The notes: generated from the letters alone by a model not told the origin. DNA of 64,000 nt from an uncultured Tenacibaculum sp. (GCF_947504135.1 NZ_CANNGG010000004.1:124001-188000); one strand, 5' to 3'. Positions 36,099 to 45,754 are shown, counted from the stretch's first letter. Program-made: numbers and translations.

Positions 36099-37004
36099 AT
36101 GATAAAATTTAAACATTTTTTATATGCAGTAGCTGTAAGTTCTCTTTTGTATGCATGCGGAACTGATAGTAATCCAAGAATAGAAAATTTTGACCATGAA
36201 GCGCAAGCTGCTAAGGATAAAGATACTATTGCAAAGTTTTTAAAAAACTATTATTTTGATGATACTGTAGACTCTATAAAGCCTATGGTTTCAGGTAAAA
36301 CTCCTTTATTAGAAGATGATAGACTTATTAAAAAAACGCACACAGAAAATGATATTGAGTATGATTTATATCATTTAATTGTTAAAGAAGGAGAGTCGCC
36401 AAAAGGTAATCCTACTCAATTAGATTCTGTTTTAACGAAATATCAAGTTTGGTATTCAACAAAGGCAGATCAATTAGAATTAAGTCAGACAGGAACAGAA
36501 CCTATTTGGTGGAATTTAACACAATCTGGAAGTCGTCAGGATGCACCATCTCCTATTAGAGGTTGGACTTATGGAATACCTAATTTAAAAGCAGGGATTA
36601 ATGTGCCTACTCCAGGAGAACCTATTACTTATGAAAACTTTGGAAAAGGAATTTTAATCATTCCTTCAGGTTTGGCTTATAGAAACACTCCTAACGGTGG
36701 TATTCCTTCTAACTCACAATTGATTTTTTATATTGATTTATTAGACTTCGTAGTAGATACTGATCATGATAACGATGGTATTCCTTCTATTTATGAAGAT
36801 TTGGATGAGGATGGAAACCCTAGGAATGATGATACTGACAAGAATAATGTTCCTAACTATTTAGATATAGACGATGATGGCGATGGTGTTTTAACTAAAA
36901 ATGAAGATAAAAATGGTGATGGAGATCCAAGAAATGATTTTAATGATCCGAATAAGCCAAGTGTACCTGATTATTTAAACAGAGATATTAGAGTAAAATA
37001 TTAA
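36099..37004 (+). CDS. FKBP-type isomerase-like lipoprotein with calcium-binding-type repeats
   Basis: A 301-residue lipoprotein with signal and lipobox LLYACG (Cys20). The middle (about 60-220) resembles the FKBP prolyl isomerase lipoproteins of Flavobacteriia, with PIRGWTYGIPNLKAG and LIIPSGLAYRNTP. Residues 225-295 hold Asp/Asn-rich repeats such as DTDHDNDGIPS, DIDDDGDGV and DKNGDGDP, typical of thrombospondin type 3 or other calcium-binding loops. It is probably surface or periplasmic and calcium-stabilised; isomerase activity is inferred. Confidence 0.82.
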   Translation: MIKFKHFLYAVAVSSLLYACGTDSNPRIENFDHEAQAAKDKDTIAKFLKNYYFDDTVDSIKPMVSGKTPLLEDDRLIKKTHTENDIEYDLYHLIVKEGESPKGNPTQLDSVLTKYQVWYSTKADQLELSQTGTEPIWWNLTQSGSRQDAPSPIRGWTYGIPNLKAGINVPTPGEPITYENFGKGILIIPSGLAYRNTPNGGIPSNSQLIFYIDLLDFVVDTDHDNDGIPSIYEDLDEDGNPRNDDTDKNNVPNYLDIDDDGDGVLTKNEDKNGDGDPRNDFNDPNKPSVPDYLNRDIRVKY

Positions 37005-37007
37005 AAC

Positions 37008-37040
37008 AAAAAAACCGAAGTTAAAAACTTCGGTTTTTTT
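37008..37040. terminator. Bidirectional terminator
   Basis: Perfect 15-bp stem centred on ACCGAAGTT / AACTTCGGT with A and T flanks, between two convergent genes. Confidence 0.9.
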
Positions 37041-37057
37041 ATATGTGATTGTTTGTT

Positions 37058-37675
37058 TTAGAATCTATAAGATAATCCTACAATAATTTGATTTACACGA
37101 GTGTCAAAATTTACGTTTCCAACATTAGAATCTACAAATTCGGCTTCAGTATCTGATAAAGCTCTTTCCCAACGTACATCCAATCCTAGTTTACCTAGTT
37201 CAATACCTGCTCCAAATTGTACTCCAACTGAGAAACCGTCAGAATCTACTTGTTTAAGTTCTTCAATATTAAAATCAGAATCTAAAATATATTGAAAAGA
37301 AGGCCCTCCAAAAACATGCGCTACTTTTAAGAATTTCATTCCGACTAAAACGGGAATATCAATTTTTTGGAAATCATAGGTAGTTGTTTGTGGAGATGAA
37401 AGATCGTTATATTGATAAGATACTTCATTGCTTAATTGAGTATACACTAATTCTGGTCTTAAATATAAATTTGTAACAGGTAAGTTTATACGTAACCAAG
37501 CACCAGCATGGAATCCTGTTTTACTTTTTGCATTATCAAAAACTACATCGTTTTTTACATCAGTAAAAGAATTTGAGTTATAGTTGATACCACCTTTGAT
37601 ACCTCCTTGGATTTGACTTTGTACTAACTGTGCTCCTCCTATGAGAAAGCATAAGATAAAAATTGCTCGTTTCAT
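37058..37675 (-). CDS. PorT-family-like outer-membrane beta-barrel protein
   Basis: A 205-residue exported protein. The signal peptide ends around QLVQSQ, and the mature protein starts IQGGIKGGINYNSNSF, typical of the outer-membrane beta-barrel (PorT-like) domain. Amphipathic strands end with the C-terminal aromatic LSYRF. It may be a small barrel of unknown role; the resemblance to PorT of T9SS is only at family level. Confidence 0.82.
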   Translation of the reverse strand: MKRAIFILCFLIGGAQLVQSQIQGGIKGGINYNSNSFTDVKNDVVFDNAKSKTGFHAGAWLRINLPVTNLYLRPELVYTQLSNEVSYQYNDLSSPQTTTYDFQKIDIPVLVGMKFLKVAHVFGGPSFQYILDSDFNIEELKQVDSDGFSVGVQFGAGIELGKLGLDVRWERALSDTEAEFVDSNVGNVNFDTRVNQIIVGLSYRF

Positions 37676-37723
37676 TTGTTTTTAATTTATACTATTTTGG
37701 GTTAAATATTCATTTTTTTGCAT

Positions 37724-37763
37724 AAAAAAATACATCACCTTAAACCTAAAAAGTGATGTATTT
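37724..37763 (-). terminator. Terminator after the transketolase C-terminal gene
   Basis: Perfect 11-bp stem AAATACATCAC / GTGATGTATTT with a 14-base loop, followed on the minus strand by seven T. Confidence 0.8.
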
Positions 37764-37782
37764 ATTGTTTAAAAGTATATTT

Positions 37783-38733
37783 TTATTTTCTTGAAATAAC
37801 TTTTTCTACAGCTTTAATAATGGCTTTATCATTCAATCCGTATTTATCCATTAATTCTGCTGGAGTTGCAGATTCTCCGAAGCTGTCATTTACAGCTACA
37901 AATTCTTGAGGAGTAGGGTTGTTAGTGGCTAAACAACGCGCAACACTTTCTCCTAAACCACCATATTTATTATGTTCTTCAGCAGTAACTACACATCCAG
38001 TTTTAGCTACTGATTTTAAAATAGATTCCTCATCCAAAGGCTTAATAGTGTGAATATTGATTACCTCTGCTGAAATTCCTTTTTCTTCTAATTGCTCAGC
38101 AGCTTGTAACGCTTCCCAAACTAAATGCCCTGTTGCAACAATAGTTACATCTGTACCTTCTGTAAGTTGAATAGCTTTACCAATTTCAAAAGGTTGTCCA
38201 GTCATAAAAACAGGAACGCTTGGTCTACCAAAACGTAAATATACTGGCCCTTCATGTTCTGCAATAGCTAACGTAGCTGCTTTGGTTTGGCTATAATCAC
38301 AAGTATTGATAACAGTCATACCAGGTAACATTTTCATTAACCCAATATCTTCTAAAATTTGGTGTGTAGCTCCATCTTCACCTAAAGTTAATCCTGCGTG
38401 AGAAGCACAAATTTTTACATTTTTATCAGAATACGCGATTGATTGACGAATTTGATCGTATACACGACCTGTAGAAAAGTTAGCAAATGTACCTGTAAAA
38501 GGAATTTTTCCGCCAATAGTTAATCCTGCTGCAATTCCCATCATGTTTGCTTCAGCAATTCCAACTTGAAAGAAACGTTCTGGGTGATTTTTAGCAAACT
38601 CATTCATTTTTAAAGAGCCAGTTAAATCAGCACAAAGGGCAACAACATTAGGATTTGTTTTTCCTAATTCGGTTAAACCATCACCAAACCCAGATCGGGT
38701 ATCTTTTTTTTCAGTATAAGTATATTTTTTCAT
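37783..38733 (-). CDS. Transketolase, C-terminal half (split enzyme)
   Basis: A 316-residue protein equal to the pyrimidine-binding and C-terminal domains of transketolase. It includes [32 protein letters not shown] (given here as a family region), catalytic Glu in [17 protein letters not shown], and a C-terminal domain with [12 protein letters not shown]. In Flavobacteriia transketolase is made from two separate chains. The matching TPP-binding N-terminal half is not adjacent; the upstream neighbour is maf. The enzyme would need a partner encoded elsewhere. Confidence 0.9.
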   Translation of the reverse strand: MKKYTYTEKKDTRSGFGDGLTELGKTNPNVVALCADLTGSLKMNEFAKNHPERFFQVGIAEANMMGIAAGLTIGGKIPFTGTFANFSTGRVYDQIRQSIAYSDKNVKICASHAGLTLGEDGATHQILEDIGLMKMLPGMTVINTCDYSQTKAATLAIAEHEGPVYLRFGRPSVPVFMTGQPFEIGKAIQLTEGTDVTIVATGHLVWEALQAAEQLEEKGISAEVINIHTIKPLDEESILKSVAKTGCVVTAEEHNKYGGLGESVARCLATNNPTPQEFVAVNDSFGESATPAELMDKYGLNDKAIIKAVEKVISRK

Positions 38734-38758
38734 CAGTTTGTGTTGTGTAAATACGTGT

Positions 38759-38766
38759 CAAAAATA
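38759..38766 (-). promoter_or_regulatory. -7 box of the transketolase C-terminal gene
   Basis: Minus-strand TATTTTTG, an exact consensus match 25 bases before the ATG. A dedicated promoter fits the lack of an adjacent N-terminal partner. Confidence 0.5.
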
Positions 38767-38787
38767 ATCTTTTATATAGATGTAAAG

Positions 38788-39369
38788 CTACAATTTTGAT
38801 AATTCTTTGTAAAGTTTATGAACTGGAAACCCCATAACATTAAAATAACTTCCTTCCATCTTTGTAATACCTATTTTACCTATCCATTCTTGAATTCCGT
38901 ATGCGCCAGCTTTGTCAAAGGGTTTGTAGTTAGTTATATAGTAATCAATTTCTTCATCAGGTAATTCTTTAAATGTAACAATTGTGACGTCATTAATTGT
39001 TTTTTTAAAATTCTTACTTGTAAGACATATTGAAGTAATCACCTCATGAGTTGTATTAGATAGTTCTTTTAACATGTTAAAAGCTTCGTTATAATCTTTA
39101 GGCTTTCCTAAGGCTTTATTATTTAACCAAACAATAGTATCTGAAGTAATTAAAAGGTCATTTTCTTTTAATTCAGATGCAAAAGGAGAAGCTTTTAAAG
39201 CGGCTAAGTAATCTGTTATTTGAGCGTGATGTAATTCCTTTGGATATATTTCTTCAATTTCTTTGGTTTTTATAGAAAAAGGAATGTCTAAGCTTTTTAT
39301 TAATTCTTGTCTTCTAGGTGAATTAGAAGCTAAAATTACATTGTATTTTGATAATTTAGTTGATAACAT
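38788..39369 (-). CDS. maf: Maf-type nucleoside triphosphate pyrophosphatase
   Basis: A 193-residue house-cleaning enzyme hydrolysing non-canonical nucleotides such as dTTP/UTP analogues. Signatures are LASNSPRRQELIKSL, SDTIVWLNNKALGKPKD and DKAGAYGIQ. Length is normal. It overlaps the 3' end of the UbiA-like gene by 14 bases, so both are translated from one mRNA. Confidence 0.94.
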   Translation of the reverse strand: MLSTKLSKYNVILASNSPRRQELIKSLDIPFSIKTKEIEEIYPKELHHAQITDYLAALKASPFASELKENDLLITSDTIVWLNNKALGKPKDYNEAFNMLKELSNTTHEVITSICLTSKNFKKTINDVTIVTFKELPDEEIDYYITNYKPFDKAGAYGIQEWIGKIGITKMEGSYFNVMGFPVHKLYKELSKL

Positions 39370-40252
39370 ATTTTAAATAATAAGCTATTAGTGGAATGCT
39401 TAAAAGCGCTAGAAAAAAATTAAAGTAACTAATTTTAATGAGCTGCTGATAGTCTTTTACTTCTGAAGCTTTCATTAAATAGTATATAAAATATAAATAA
39501 GGAATAATGCCTAATAGCATTAGGGTTGCAAAAATGAATGTACTATCATAAAAAGCCAAGGAAATAGAAAAGAGAAAAAAACAACAGATAATAGAGAGGA
39601 GTAAAGATATGTTCCTAGCTCTTTTCCTTCCTAATAAAATTGGAAGAGTATTTTGCTTGTTTTGATTATCTTCATTTATATTTATTAGATCAAAAATTAT
39701 TTCAATAACAATATTACTAAAAAAAGAAATTATTATATAAGCTATTGTAATTAGTTGAAGATTATAGAATAAGGTCCATTGGTCATGAGTTAAATCGATA
39801 GGGCAATCAAACCATAATAAAGTTAACAAAGCAAAAGGTTTAAGAAAAGCAGTAACAATATTGCTGATAAACGTCTTTTTTATATTGCTTTTTATGTAAA
39901 AATGAACAATTATAGGACAAATGATAAATAAGATTCCATCAAAAGGTCTTTCTATTTTAAAAGAAAAAAGAATTCCTGCAAGAACTCCAATAAGAGTAAG
40001 TAAAAAAGAAAGTTTCTTTATTTTTTTGAGGTTTAGTCTTGTTTTTTTATGTTGTTTTCGGATAATAAAACTCGTAATATACCCAGATGCTAGTAAAAGA
40101 GCACTAGCTATAGATAAAAGTCCTAAATCAAAGAAAGAAAGCGTTTTTTTAAAGCCGTAACCATATAAAAAACAGAACTTAAATAAAAATAAAATAAAAA
40201 CGAAGTATACGATTTTCTTCCACTGAATAATATTTAAGAAACCATTATTCAT
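39356..40252 (-). CDS. Divergent UbiA-like prenyltransferase homologue
   Basis: A 298-residue polytopic membrane protein with about eight to nine helices. The position between smpB and maf, the overall layout and the segment NKQNTLPILLGRKRARN match the flavobacterial UbiA-family gene usually annotated as geranylgeranylglycerol-phosphate transferase. The first aspartate-rich motif (normally NDxxDxxxD) is not present; the equivalent loop reads GYITSFIIRKQ. The second is weakly kept as DLININEDN. The protein may have lost or changed activity. Confidence 0.65.
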   Translation of the reverse strand: MNNGFLNIIQWKKIVYFVFILFLFKFCFLYGYGFKKTLSFFDLGLLSIASALLLASGYITSFIIRKQHKKTRLNLKKIKKLSFLLTLIGVLAGILFSFKIERPFDGILFIICPIIVHFYIKSNIKKTFISNIVTAFLKPFALLTLLWFDCPIDLTHDQWTLFYNLQLITIAYIIISFFSNIVIEIIFDLININEDNQNKQNTLPILLGRKRARNISLLLSIICCFFLFSISLAFYDSTFIFATLMLLGIIPYLYFIYYLMKASEVKDYQQLIKISYFNFFLALLSIPLIAYYLKYVIN

Positions 40253-40255
40253 TAA

Positions 40256-40711
40256 TTAAAAAGCCTTTTTAATTCTGGCTAAATCACGTTTGTTATCTCG
40301 GTCTTTAATAGTATTTCTTTTATCGTGAGTTTTCTTCCCTTTAGCAAGTGCTATTTCTAACTTAGCCCAGCCATTTTCATTTATAAACAAACGTAAAGGA
40401 ACAATAGTGTTACCTTTCGATTCTACTTCTTTTTCAAGTTTTTTTAATTCACGTTTATTTAATAACAAACGGCGTTCACTTTTTGGTTTATGGTTATAAT
40501 GATGTCCAAAGGTATATTCTTCAATATACATATTTACTACAAAAAGCTCTCCTTTATCATTGAACTCACAAAAACTTTCAGTAATTCTAGCTTTACTTTG
40601 TCGTATCGATTTTATCTCAGTACCAGTAAGTTGAATACCAGCAGTGTACTTGTCAAGTATCTCGTATTCAAAACGAGCTTTTTTATTCTGTATGTTAATC
40701 TTTTTTTGCAT
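40256..40711 (-). CDS. smpB: SsrA-binding protein SmpB
   Basis: A 151-residue partner of tmRNA in ribosome rescue. It has the OB-fold features GIQLTGTEIKSIRQSKARI and HHYNHKPKSERRLLLNKREL, and the basic tail KKTHDKRNTIKDRDNKRDLAR that reaches the decoding centre. tmRNA itself was not found in the window. A TATATTTG promoter box sits ten bases upstream. Confidence 0.96.
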   Translation of the reverse strand: MQKKINIQNKKARFEYEILDKYTAGIQLTGTEIKSIRQSKARITESFCEFNDKGELFVVNMYIEEYTFGHHYNHKPKSERRLLLNKRELKKLEKEVESKGNTIVPLRLFINENGWAKLEIALAKGKKTHDKRNTIKDRDNKRDLARIKKAF

Positions 40712-40721
40712 AAATAGAACA

Positions 40722-40729
40722 CAAATATA
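40722..40729 (-). promoter_or_regulatory. -7 box of smpB
   Basis: Minus-strand TATATTTG ends ten bases before the ATG, giving a very short leader. Confidence 0.55.
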
Positions 40730-40832
40730 ACTATAATTTTAAGTTGTTAAATAAAATTATTAAGCTATGATTTAAGTCATGTTTTAAGGGAGATTACGGT
40801 GGTAATTTTGTTTAAAATTTAAACTTATAATC

Positions 40833-41468
40833 ATGAGAAAAATTATATTAAGTGCTGTATTTGGAATCTTATTTTTTAGTAATGCAGCTGCACAAGAAAC
40901 TACAAAAACAGATGACTTTAAAAGATGGCAAGCTCGTTTTAGATGGGTTAGTGTAATGCCAAATGAATCAGCTACCATAGGAACTATTGGAGGAGATGTT
41001 GAAATTAGCAAAAGTTTTATTCCAGAATTAGACTTCACATACTACTTTACTGAAAATATTGCAGCGGAGTTAATTTTAGGAACCACTAATCACGATGTAA
41101 AAGCAGTAGGAACAGCATTAGGAGATGTTAATTTAGGTGATGTTTGGTTATTGCCTCCAACATTAACATTGCAGTACCACTTTAATGTAAGTGATTTTAA
41201 ACCTTACGTTGGTGCAGGTGTGAATTATACTATTTTTTACAACGCTGATCCAGGTGCTGTAGTAAATGTAGATTATAAAAATGGATTCGGATATGCATTA
41301 CAATTAGGTTTTGACTATGATTTAGATGATACTTGGTTTTTAAACGTAGATGCTAAGTATATCGGGTTAAGTACAGATGTAACTGTAAATGCAGGTATAG
41401 CAACAGTACCAGCAGAAGTAGATATTAACCCTTTACTTATTGGTTTTGGTGTAGGTATGAGGTTTTAA
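40833..41468 (+). CDS. OmpW-family outer-membrane protein
   Basis: A 211-residue protein with a signal peptide (about 1-21, ending NAAAQ) and an eight-stranded barrel pattern. OmpW features include PELDFTYYFTENIAAELILG, TLQYHFNVSDFKPYVGAGVNYTIF and the C-terminal GFGVGMRF. OmpW proteins form narrow hydrophobic channels. The gene is divergent from smpB and ends in a strong terminator. Confidence 0.9.
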   Translation: MRKIILSAVFGILFFSNAAAQETTKTDDFKRWQARFRWVSVMPNESATIGTIGGDVEISKSFIPELDFTYYFTENIAAELILGTTNHDVKAVGTALGDVNLGDVWLLPPTLTLQYHFNVSDFKPYVGAGVNYTIFYNADPGAVVNVDYKNGFGYALQLGFDYDLDDTWFLNVDAKYIGLSTDVTVNAGIATVPAEVDINPLLIGFGVGMRF

Positions 41469-41490
41469 CCAATAAATTATAATCCCCTTC

Positions 41491-41526
41491 ATAGAGCTAC
41501 ATTTATTTATGTAGCTCTATTTTTTT
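41491..41526 (+). terminator. Terminator after the OmpW gene
   Basis: Perfect 12-bp stem ATAGAGCTACAT / ATGTAGCTCTAT with a six-base loop, then six T. Confidence 0.9.
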
Positions 41527-41562
41527 GTGTAAAACTTAACAATTTAAATTAATGAATACGTG

Positions 41563-41570
41563 TAAATTTG
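41563..41570 (+). promoter_or_regulatory. -7 box of the DUF6503 gene
   Basis: TAAATTTG, identical to the SRP RNA -7 box, 34 bases before the ATG. Confidence 0.55.
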
Positions 41571-41604
41571 TTAGCTAATAAACGACGAACACAAACAAAA
41601 TTAT

Positions 41605-42333
41605 ATGCGACATTTATACATTTTTCTACTGTTATTAATGGTTTCGTGTAAACCAAAATTCACTGCTCAAGAAGTAATTGATAAGTCAATAGAGCATTCT
41701 AAGTTGAATGAAATAGAGAATGCTACTATATCTTTTAATTTTAGAAAAAATCACTACGAAGCGACTAGAGATAAAGGAACTTTTAAACTAGTTAGAATTA
41801 TAAAAAATGATTCCGTAACAATAAAGGATATATTGTCAAATGATGGTTTTGAACGATTTATGAATAAAAGCTTAGTAGAATTATCTGAAAAAGATAAAAA
41901 TCGTTATGGAAATTCCGTAAACTCTGTTCACTATTTTTCAGTATTACCTTTAGGGTTAAATGATAAAGCTGTTCAAAAAAAGTTACTTGAAGATGTTACT
42001 ATTAAAGGAAAAGAATATTATAAGGTTAGAGTTACTTTTACTGAAGAGGGTGGAGGAGAAGACTTTGACGATGTTTTCATTTACTGGTTTGCTAAAGATA
42101 ACTTTCAATTAGGTTATTTAGCGTACAAATACCATACAAATGGAGGAGGAGTACGTTTTAGAGATATTAAAGAAGAAAAAATAGTGAAAGGAATTCGTTT
42201 TGTAGACTATAATAATTACAAGCCTACAGATAAAGATATTGACTTTTACACTATTGATAAATTATACGAAGAAGGTAAGTTGAAAAAATTATCTGAAATC
42301 GTTTTAGAAGATATACAAGTAGATACTTTTTAG
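41605..42333 (+). CDS. DUF6503 family lipoprotein
   Basis: A 242-residue lipoprotein with lipobox LLMVSCK (Cys15). The mature part begins FTAQEVIDKSIEHS and contains a beta-rich domain with FDDVFIYWFAKDNFQLGYLAY, as in DUF6503 proteins of Flavobacteriia. The fold suggests a periplasmic lipid-binding-like sandwich, but function is unknown. Monocistronic, with its own promoter and terminator. Confidence 0.75.
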   Translation: MRHLYIFLLLLMVSCKPKFTAQEVIDKSIEHSKLNEIENATISFNFRKNHYEATRDKGTFKLVRIIKNDSVTIKDILSNDGFERFMNKSLVELSEKDKNRYGNSVNSVHYFSVLPLGLNDKAVQKKLLEDVTIKGKEYYKVRVTFTEEGGGEDFDDVFIYWFAKDNFQLGYLAYKYHTNGGGVRFRDIKEEKIVKGIRFVDYNNYKPTDKDIDFYTIDKLYEEGKLKKLSEIVLEDIQVDTF

Positions 42334-42358
42334 TTTTTTTAGTAACTAAAAGCTATAG

Positions 42359-42396
42359 AAAACCGAGTGACTTTTTAAGAACACTCGGTTTTTTTA
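42359..42396 (+). terminator. Terminator after the DUF6503 gene
   Basis: Stem AAAACCGAGTG / CACTCGGTTTT with a 12-base loop, then T-rich sequence. Confidence 0.85.
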
Positions 42397-42424
42397 ATTT
42401 AAAAAAAGATATTACAAAATTAAC

Positions 42425-42853
42425 TTATTCAACTGTAATCAGTTTCGCGGGCTTAGGTTTTGCCGCTTCTAATTTTGGAATATTAATTTTTAACTCACCA
42501 TTTTTATAGGTAGCTTTAATCTTTTCACTATCAACAATACCTTTAGGTAGTGTAAAACTTCTTTTAAACGACATATAGCTGTATTCTTTTCGTGTATAGT
42601 TGTCGTTCGTGTCTTCTTTATTCTCTTTTCTTTCTGATGAAATAGTTAGAGTATCATTTTCAAGATTTACTTAAAAATCCTCCTTATTCATACCAGGAGC
42701 AGCTACATCAACTGTAAACTCATTTTTATTTTCTTTAATGTTTACAGCTGGTAATGTAGTGTTTGTGTCCGAGAAATTTGAAGTAGACCAGGCTCTAAAA
42801 AAATCATTAAAGACATTTGGTAATGCTGGAAAATCAGTGCTCTTTAATAACAT
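42425..42853 (-). pseudogene. Hsp20 small heat-shock protein interrupted by an in-frame stop
   Basis: Reading from the ATG at 42853 gives 60 residues of a small heat-shock protein: AVNIKENKNEFTVDVAAPGMNKEDF. A TAA then stops it at 42671-42673. The same frame continues with VNLENDTLTISSERKE, the crystallin-domain motif YTRKEYSYMSFKRSFTLPKG, and IKATYKNGELKINIPK, to a stop at 42425. The full frame would be 142 codons plus stop, normal for Hsp20, and the stop sits where family members usually have Lys. One A-to-T change (AAA to TAA) explains it. The truncated product lacks nearly all of the alpha-crystallin domain. A sequencing error is possible. Confidence 0.9.
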
Positions 42854-42917
42854 AACTTTACATTTTTTAGTTAAACATTAATTTTAATAGTTATAGTTCA
42901 AAAAAAATACTAATTAA

Positions 42918-42966
42918 AAAAAGTGACATATTTTTCGTTTAAAACAATGAAAAAATGTCACTTTTT
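42918..42966 (-). terminator. Terminator after clpB
   Basis: Stem AAAAAGTGACA / TGTCACTTTTT with further inner pairing ATTTTTC / GAAAAA, between clpB and hsp20. It implies hsp20 has its own promoter. Confidence 0.8.
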
Positions 42967-42994
42967 ATATTGATTTGCAGATATTTACATTGGG

Positions 42995-45598
42995 TTATTT
43001 TTCTACTAAATCAGATTGGTTTCTGAATACTAATTTATCATCAAAAGCGTCTAATAAAATAATACTATCAGTAGTTATTCTTCCTGATAAAATTTCTTTA
43101 GATAATTGATTTAAAACCTCTTTTTGGATTACACGTTTTACAGGACGCGCACCAAATTCTGGTTGATATCCTTTTACGGCTAAGTAAGCAATAGCTTCAT
43201 CTGTAGCATCAAAAGTTATGTTTTGTTGCGCAATCATCTTTTTAACATTATTCAATTGTAATTTTACAATTTCTTTAATATTGTCTTCAGATAAAGGAGT
43301 GAACATAATGATATCATCAATCCTATTCAGGAATTCAGGTCGTACAGATTGTTTTAATAAACCTAAAACTTCTGTTTTTGCTAAATCTATAGTTGTGTAG
43401 ATGTCTCCTTTCATATTATCAAACTTCTCTTGAATGATATGGCTTCCCATATTAGAAGTCATAATAATGATAGTGTTTTTAAAATCAGCAACACGCCCTT
43501 TATTATCAGTCAATCTACCTTCGTCTAATACTTGTAATAAGATATTAAAGGTGTCTGGATGCGCTTTTTCAATCTCATCTAACAACACAACTGAATATGG
43601 TTTTCTTCTAACAGCTTCTGTTAATTGTCCACCTTCATCATAACCAACATATCCAGGAGGCGCACCAACTAATCTACTTACCGAATGACGCTCTTGATAT
43701 TCACTCATATCAATACGAGTCATAGCATTTTCATCATCAAATAAATATTCAGCAAGGGCTTTTGCTAACTCTGTTTTACCAACTCCCGTTGTACCTAGGA
43801 ACAAGAAAGAACCAATAGGTTTGTTAGGGTTTTGTAAACCAGATCTTGAACGACGTACTGCATCAGAAACAGCTTCTATTGCTTCTTCTTGGCCTACTAC
43901 ACGTTTGTGTAATTCATCTTCTAATAGCAATAGCTTCTCACGTTCTGACTGTAACATTTTAGTAACAGGAACACCGGTCCATTTAGCTACAACTTCAGCA
44001 ATATCATCATAGGTTACTTCCTCTTTAATTAAAGAGTTTTCTTGTTGATTAGCTAAAACTTCTTGTTGTTTATCAAGTTCTTCTTGTGCATTTTTAATCT
44101 TACCATAACGTAATTCAGCCACTTTACCGTAATCACCATTACGTTCAGCTTTTTCAGCTTCAAGTTTATAGTTTTCAATATCAGTTTTTAAGTTCTGAAT
44201 GGTATCTACAACACTTTTCTCTGATTGCCACTTTGCATTAATCTCATTACGTTCTTCTTTTAAATTAGCTAAATCGGCATTTAAAGATTTTAATTTAATC
44301 TCATCATTTTCACGTTTAATTGCCTCTATTTCGATTTCTAACTGCATTATTTTACGATCTAGTACATCTAACTCCTCTGGTTTAGAATTAATTTCCATAC
44401 GTAATTTAGAAGCAGCTTCATCCATTAAGTCAATCGCTTTATCAGGTAAAAAACGATTGGTAATATAACGTTGAGATAACTCTACAGCACCAATAATAGC
44501 TTCATCTTTAACACGAACTTTGTGATGTGCTTCATATTTATCTTTAATACCGCGTAAAATTGAAATGGCACTTTCTGTATCTGGTTCATCAACCATAACT
44601 TTTTGAAAACGACGTTCTAAAGCCTTATCTTTTTCAAAATACTTTTGGTATTCGTCCAAAGTCGTAGCACCTATAGCTCTCAATTCACCACGGGCTAAAG
44701 CTGGTTTTAAGATATTAGCGGCATCCATAGCACCTTGACCACCTCCAGCACCTACTAAGGTGTGAATTTCGTCAATGAACAATACAATGTCTCCTTCAGA
44801 TTTTGTAACCTCTTTTACAACCGATTTTAAACGTTCTTCAAATTCACCTTTATATTTGGCTCCGGCAATTAAAGCTCCCATGTCTAAAGAGAAAATTTGT
44901 TTTTCCTTTAAGTTTTCAGGAACATCACCTCGAATAATTCGGTGTGCTAAACCTTCCGCAATTGCTGTTTTACCAGTACCCGGTTCACCAACTAGAATAG
45001 GGTTGTTTTTAGTTCTACGAGATAAAATTTGTAATAAACGTCTAATCTCTTCATCACGACCAATTACGGGGTCTAATTTTCCGTCTTGTGCTAACTGGTT
45101 TAAGTTTTTAGCATATTTGTTTAAAGAGTTATAGGTTTCTTCGGCACTTTGTGATGTTACACGATTTCCTTTACGTAACTCTTCAATTGCTGATTTTAAA
45201 TTTTTTTCTGTAACACCTTGATCTTTTAAAACTTGTGCTATTTGACTTTTAGATTTAAAAATAGCCAAGATTAAGTGTTCAATAGAAACGTATTCATCGT
45301 TCATTTTTTTTGCGATGATAGATGCTTCATTTAATGTTTTATTGGCTTCACGAGAAAGCATTAACTCGGCTCCAGTAACTTTAGAAAAACTTTCCAATTG
45401 TTTATCTAAAACTTGTTGTATAACATCAACATTTATATTGAGTTTCTTTAAAATGAAAGGAAGTACATTTTCATCGACTAAAAATAAAGCTTTGAAAATG
45501 TGTTCATTTTCTATAAGGTTGTTACCATAGCTTTGCGCTAATTGTTGCGCTTGCTGTATGGTTTCTTGTGATTTTATTGTATAATTGTTAAAATTCAT
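42995..45598 (-). CDS. clpB: ATP-dependent disaggregase ClpB
   Basis: An 867-residue AAA+ chaperone that, with DnaK, pulls apart heat-aggregated proteins. Domain order: Clp N-domain (about 1-145), AAA-1 with Walker [14 protein letters not shown], the coiled-coil M domain (about 400-525, which separates it from ClpA/ClpC), AAA-2 with [14 protein letters not shown], and the pore-loop GYVGYDEGG. It lies upstream of hsp20. The divergent region toward ytxJ carries inverted repeats that may bind a stress regulator. Confidence 0.97.
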   Translation of the reverse strand: MNFNNYTIKSQETIQQAQQLAQSYGNNLIENEHIFKALFLVDENVLPFILKKLNINVDVIQQVLDKQLESFSKVTGAELMLSREANKTLNEASIIAKKMNDEYVSIEHLILAIFKSKSQIAQVLKDQGVTEKNLKSAIEELRKGNRVTSQSAEETYNSLNKYAKNLNQLAQDGKLDPVIGRDEEIRRLLQILSRRTKNNPILVGEPGTGKTAIAEGLAHRIIRGDVPENLKEKQIFSLDMGALIAGAKYKGEFEERLKSVVKEVTKSEGDIVLFIDEIHTLVGAGGGQGAMDAANILKPALARGELRAIGATTLDEYQKYFEKDKALERRFQKVMVDEPDTESAISILRGIKDKYEAHHKVRVKDEAIIGAVELSQRYITNRFLPDKAIDLMDEAASKLRMEINSKPEELDVLDRKIMQLEIEIEAIKRENDEIKLKSLNADLANLKEERNEINAKWQSEKSVVDTIQNLKTDIENYKLEAEKAERNGDYGKVAELRYGKIKNAQEELDKQQEVLANQQENSLIKEEVTYDDIAEVVAKWTGVPVTKMLQSEREKLLLLEDELHKRVVGQEEAIEAVSDAVRRSRSGLQNPNKPIGSFLFLGTTGVGKTELAKALAEYLFDDENAMTRIDMSEYQERHSVSRLVGAPPGYVGYDEGGQLTEAVRRKPYSVVLLDEIEKAHPDTFNILLQVLDEGRLTDNKGRVADFKNTIIIMTSNMGSHIIQEKFDNMKGDIYTTIDLAKTEVLGLLKQSVRPEFLNRIDDIIMFTPLSEDNIKEIVKLQLNNVKKMIAQQNITFDATDEAIAYLAVKGYQPEFGARPVKRVIQKEVLNQLSKEILSGRITTDSIILLDAFDDKLVFRNQSDLVEK

Positions 45599-45754
45599 AT
45601 CGTTATTATTTTTTTCTCTATAAAAGTCAAAATCAGTACCAATTGATTATTTCAATGAATAAGAGACATTTTGTCTTTAAAAATAAGTTTTTTATGACTT
45701 TTTGACTGGTAGAGTCATGATTAAGAACAATAATGTTATTAAAATAAGAATTTA
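45599..45754. promoter_or_regulatory. Divergent clpB/ytxJ control region with inverted repeats
   Basis: It contains AGACATTTTGTCT (45664-45676, palindromic) and TGACT-GGTAG-AGTCA (45703-45717), with another TGACT at 45695-45699. These could be operator sites; no known heat-shock operator such as CIRCE was seen. Confidence 0.4.

Noticed and set aside
42995..45598. Plus-strand frames inside clpB
   Set aside because: They lie wholly antisense to clpB and have low-complexity translations.
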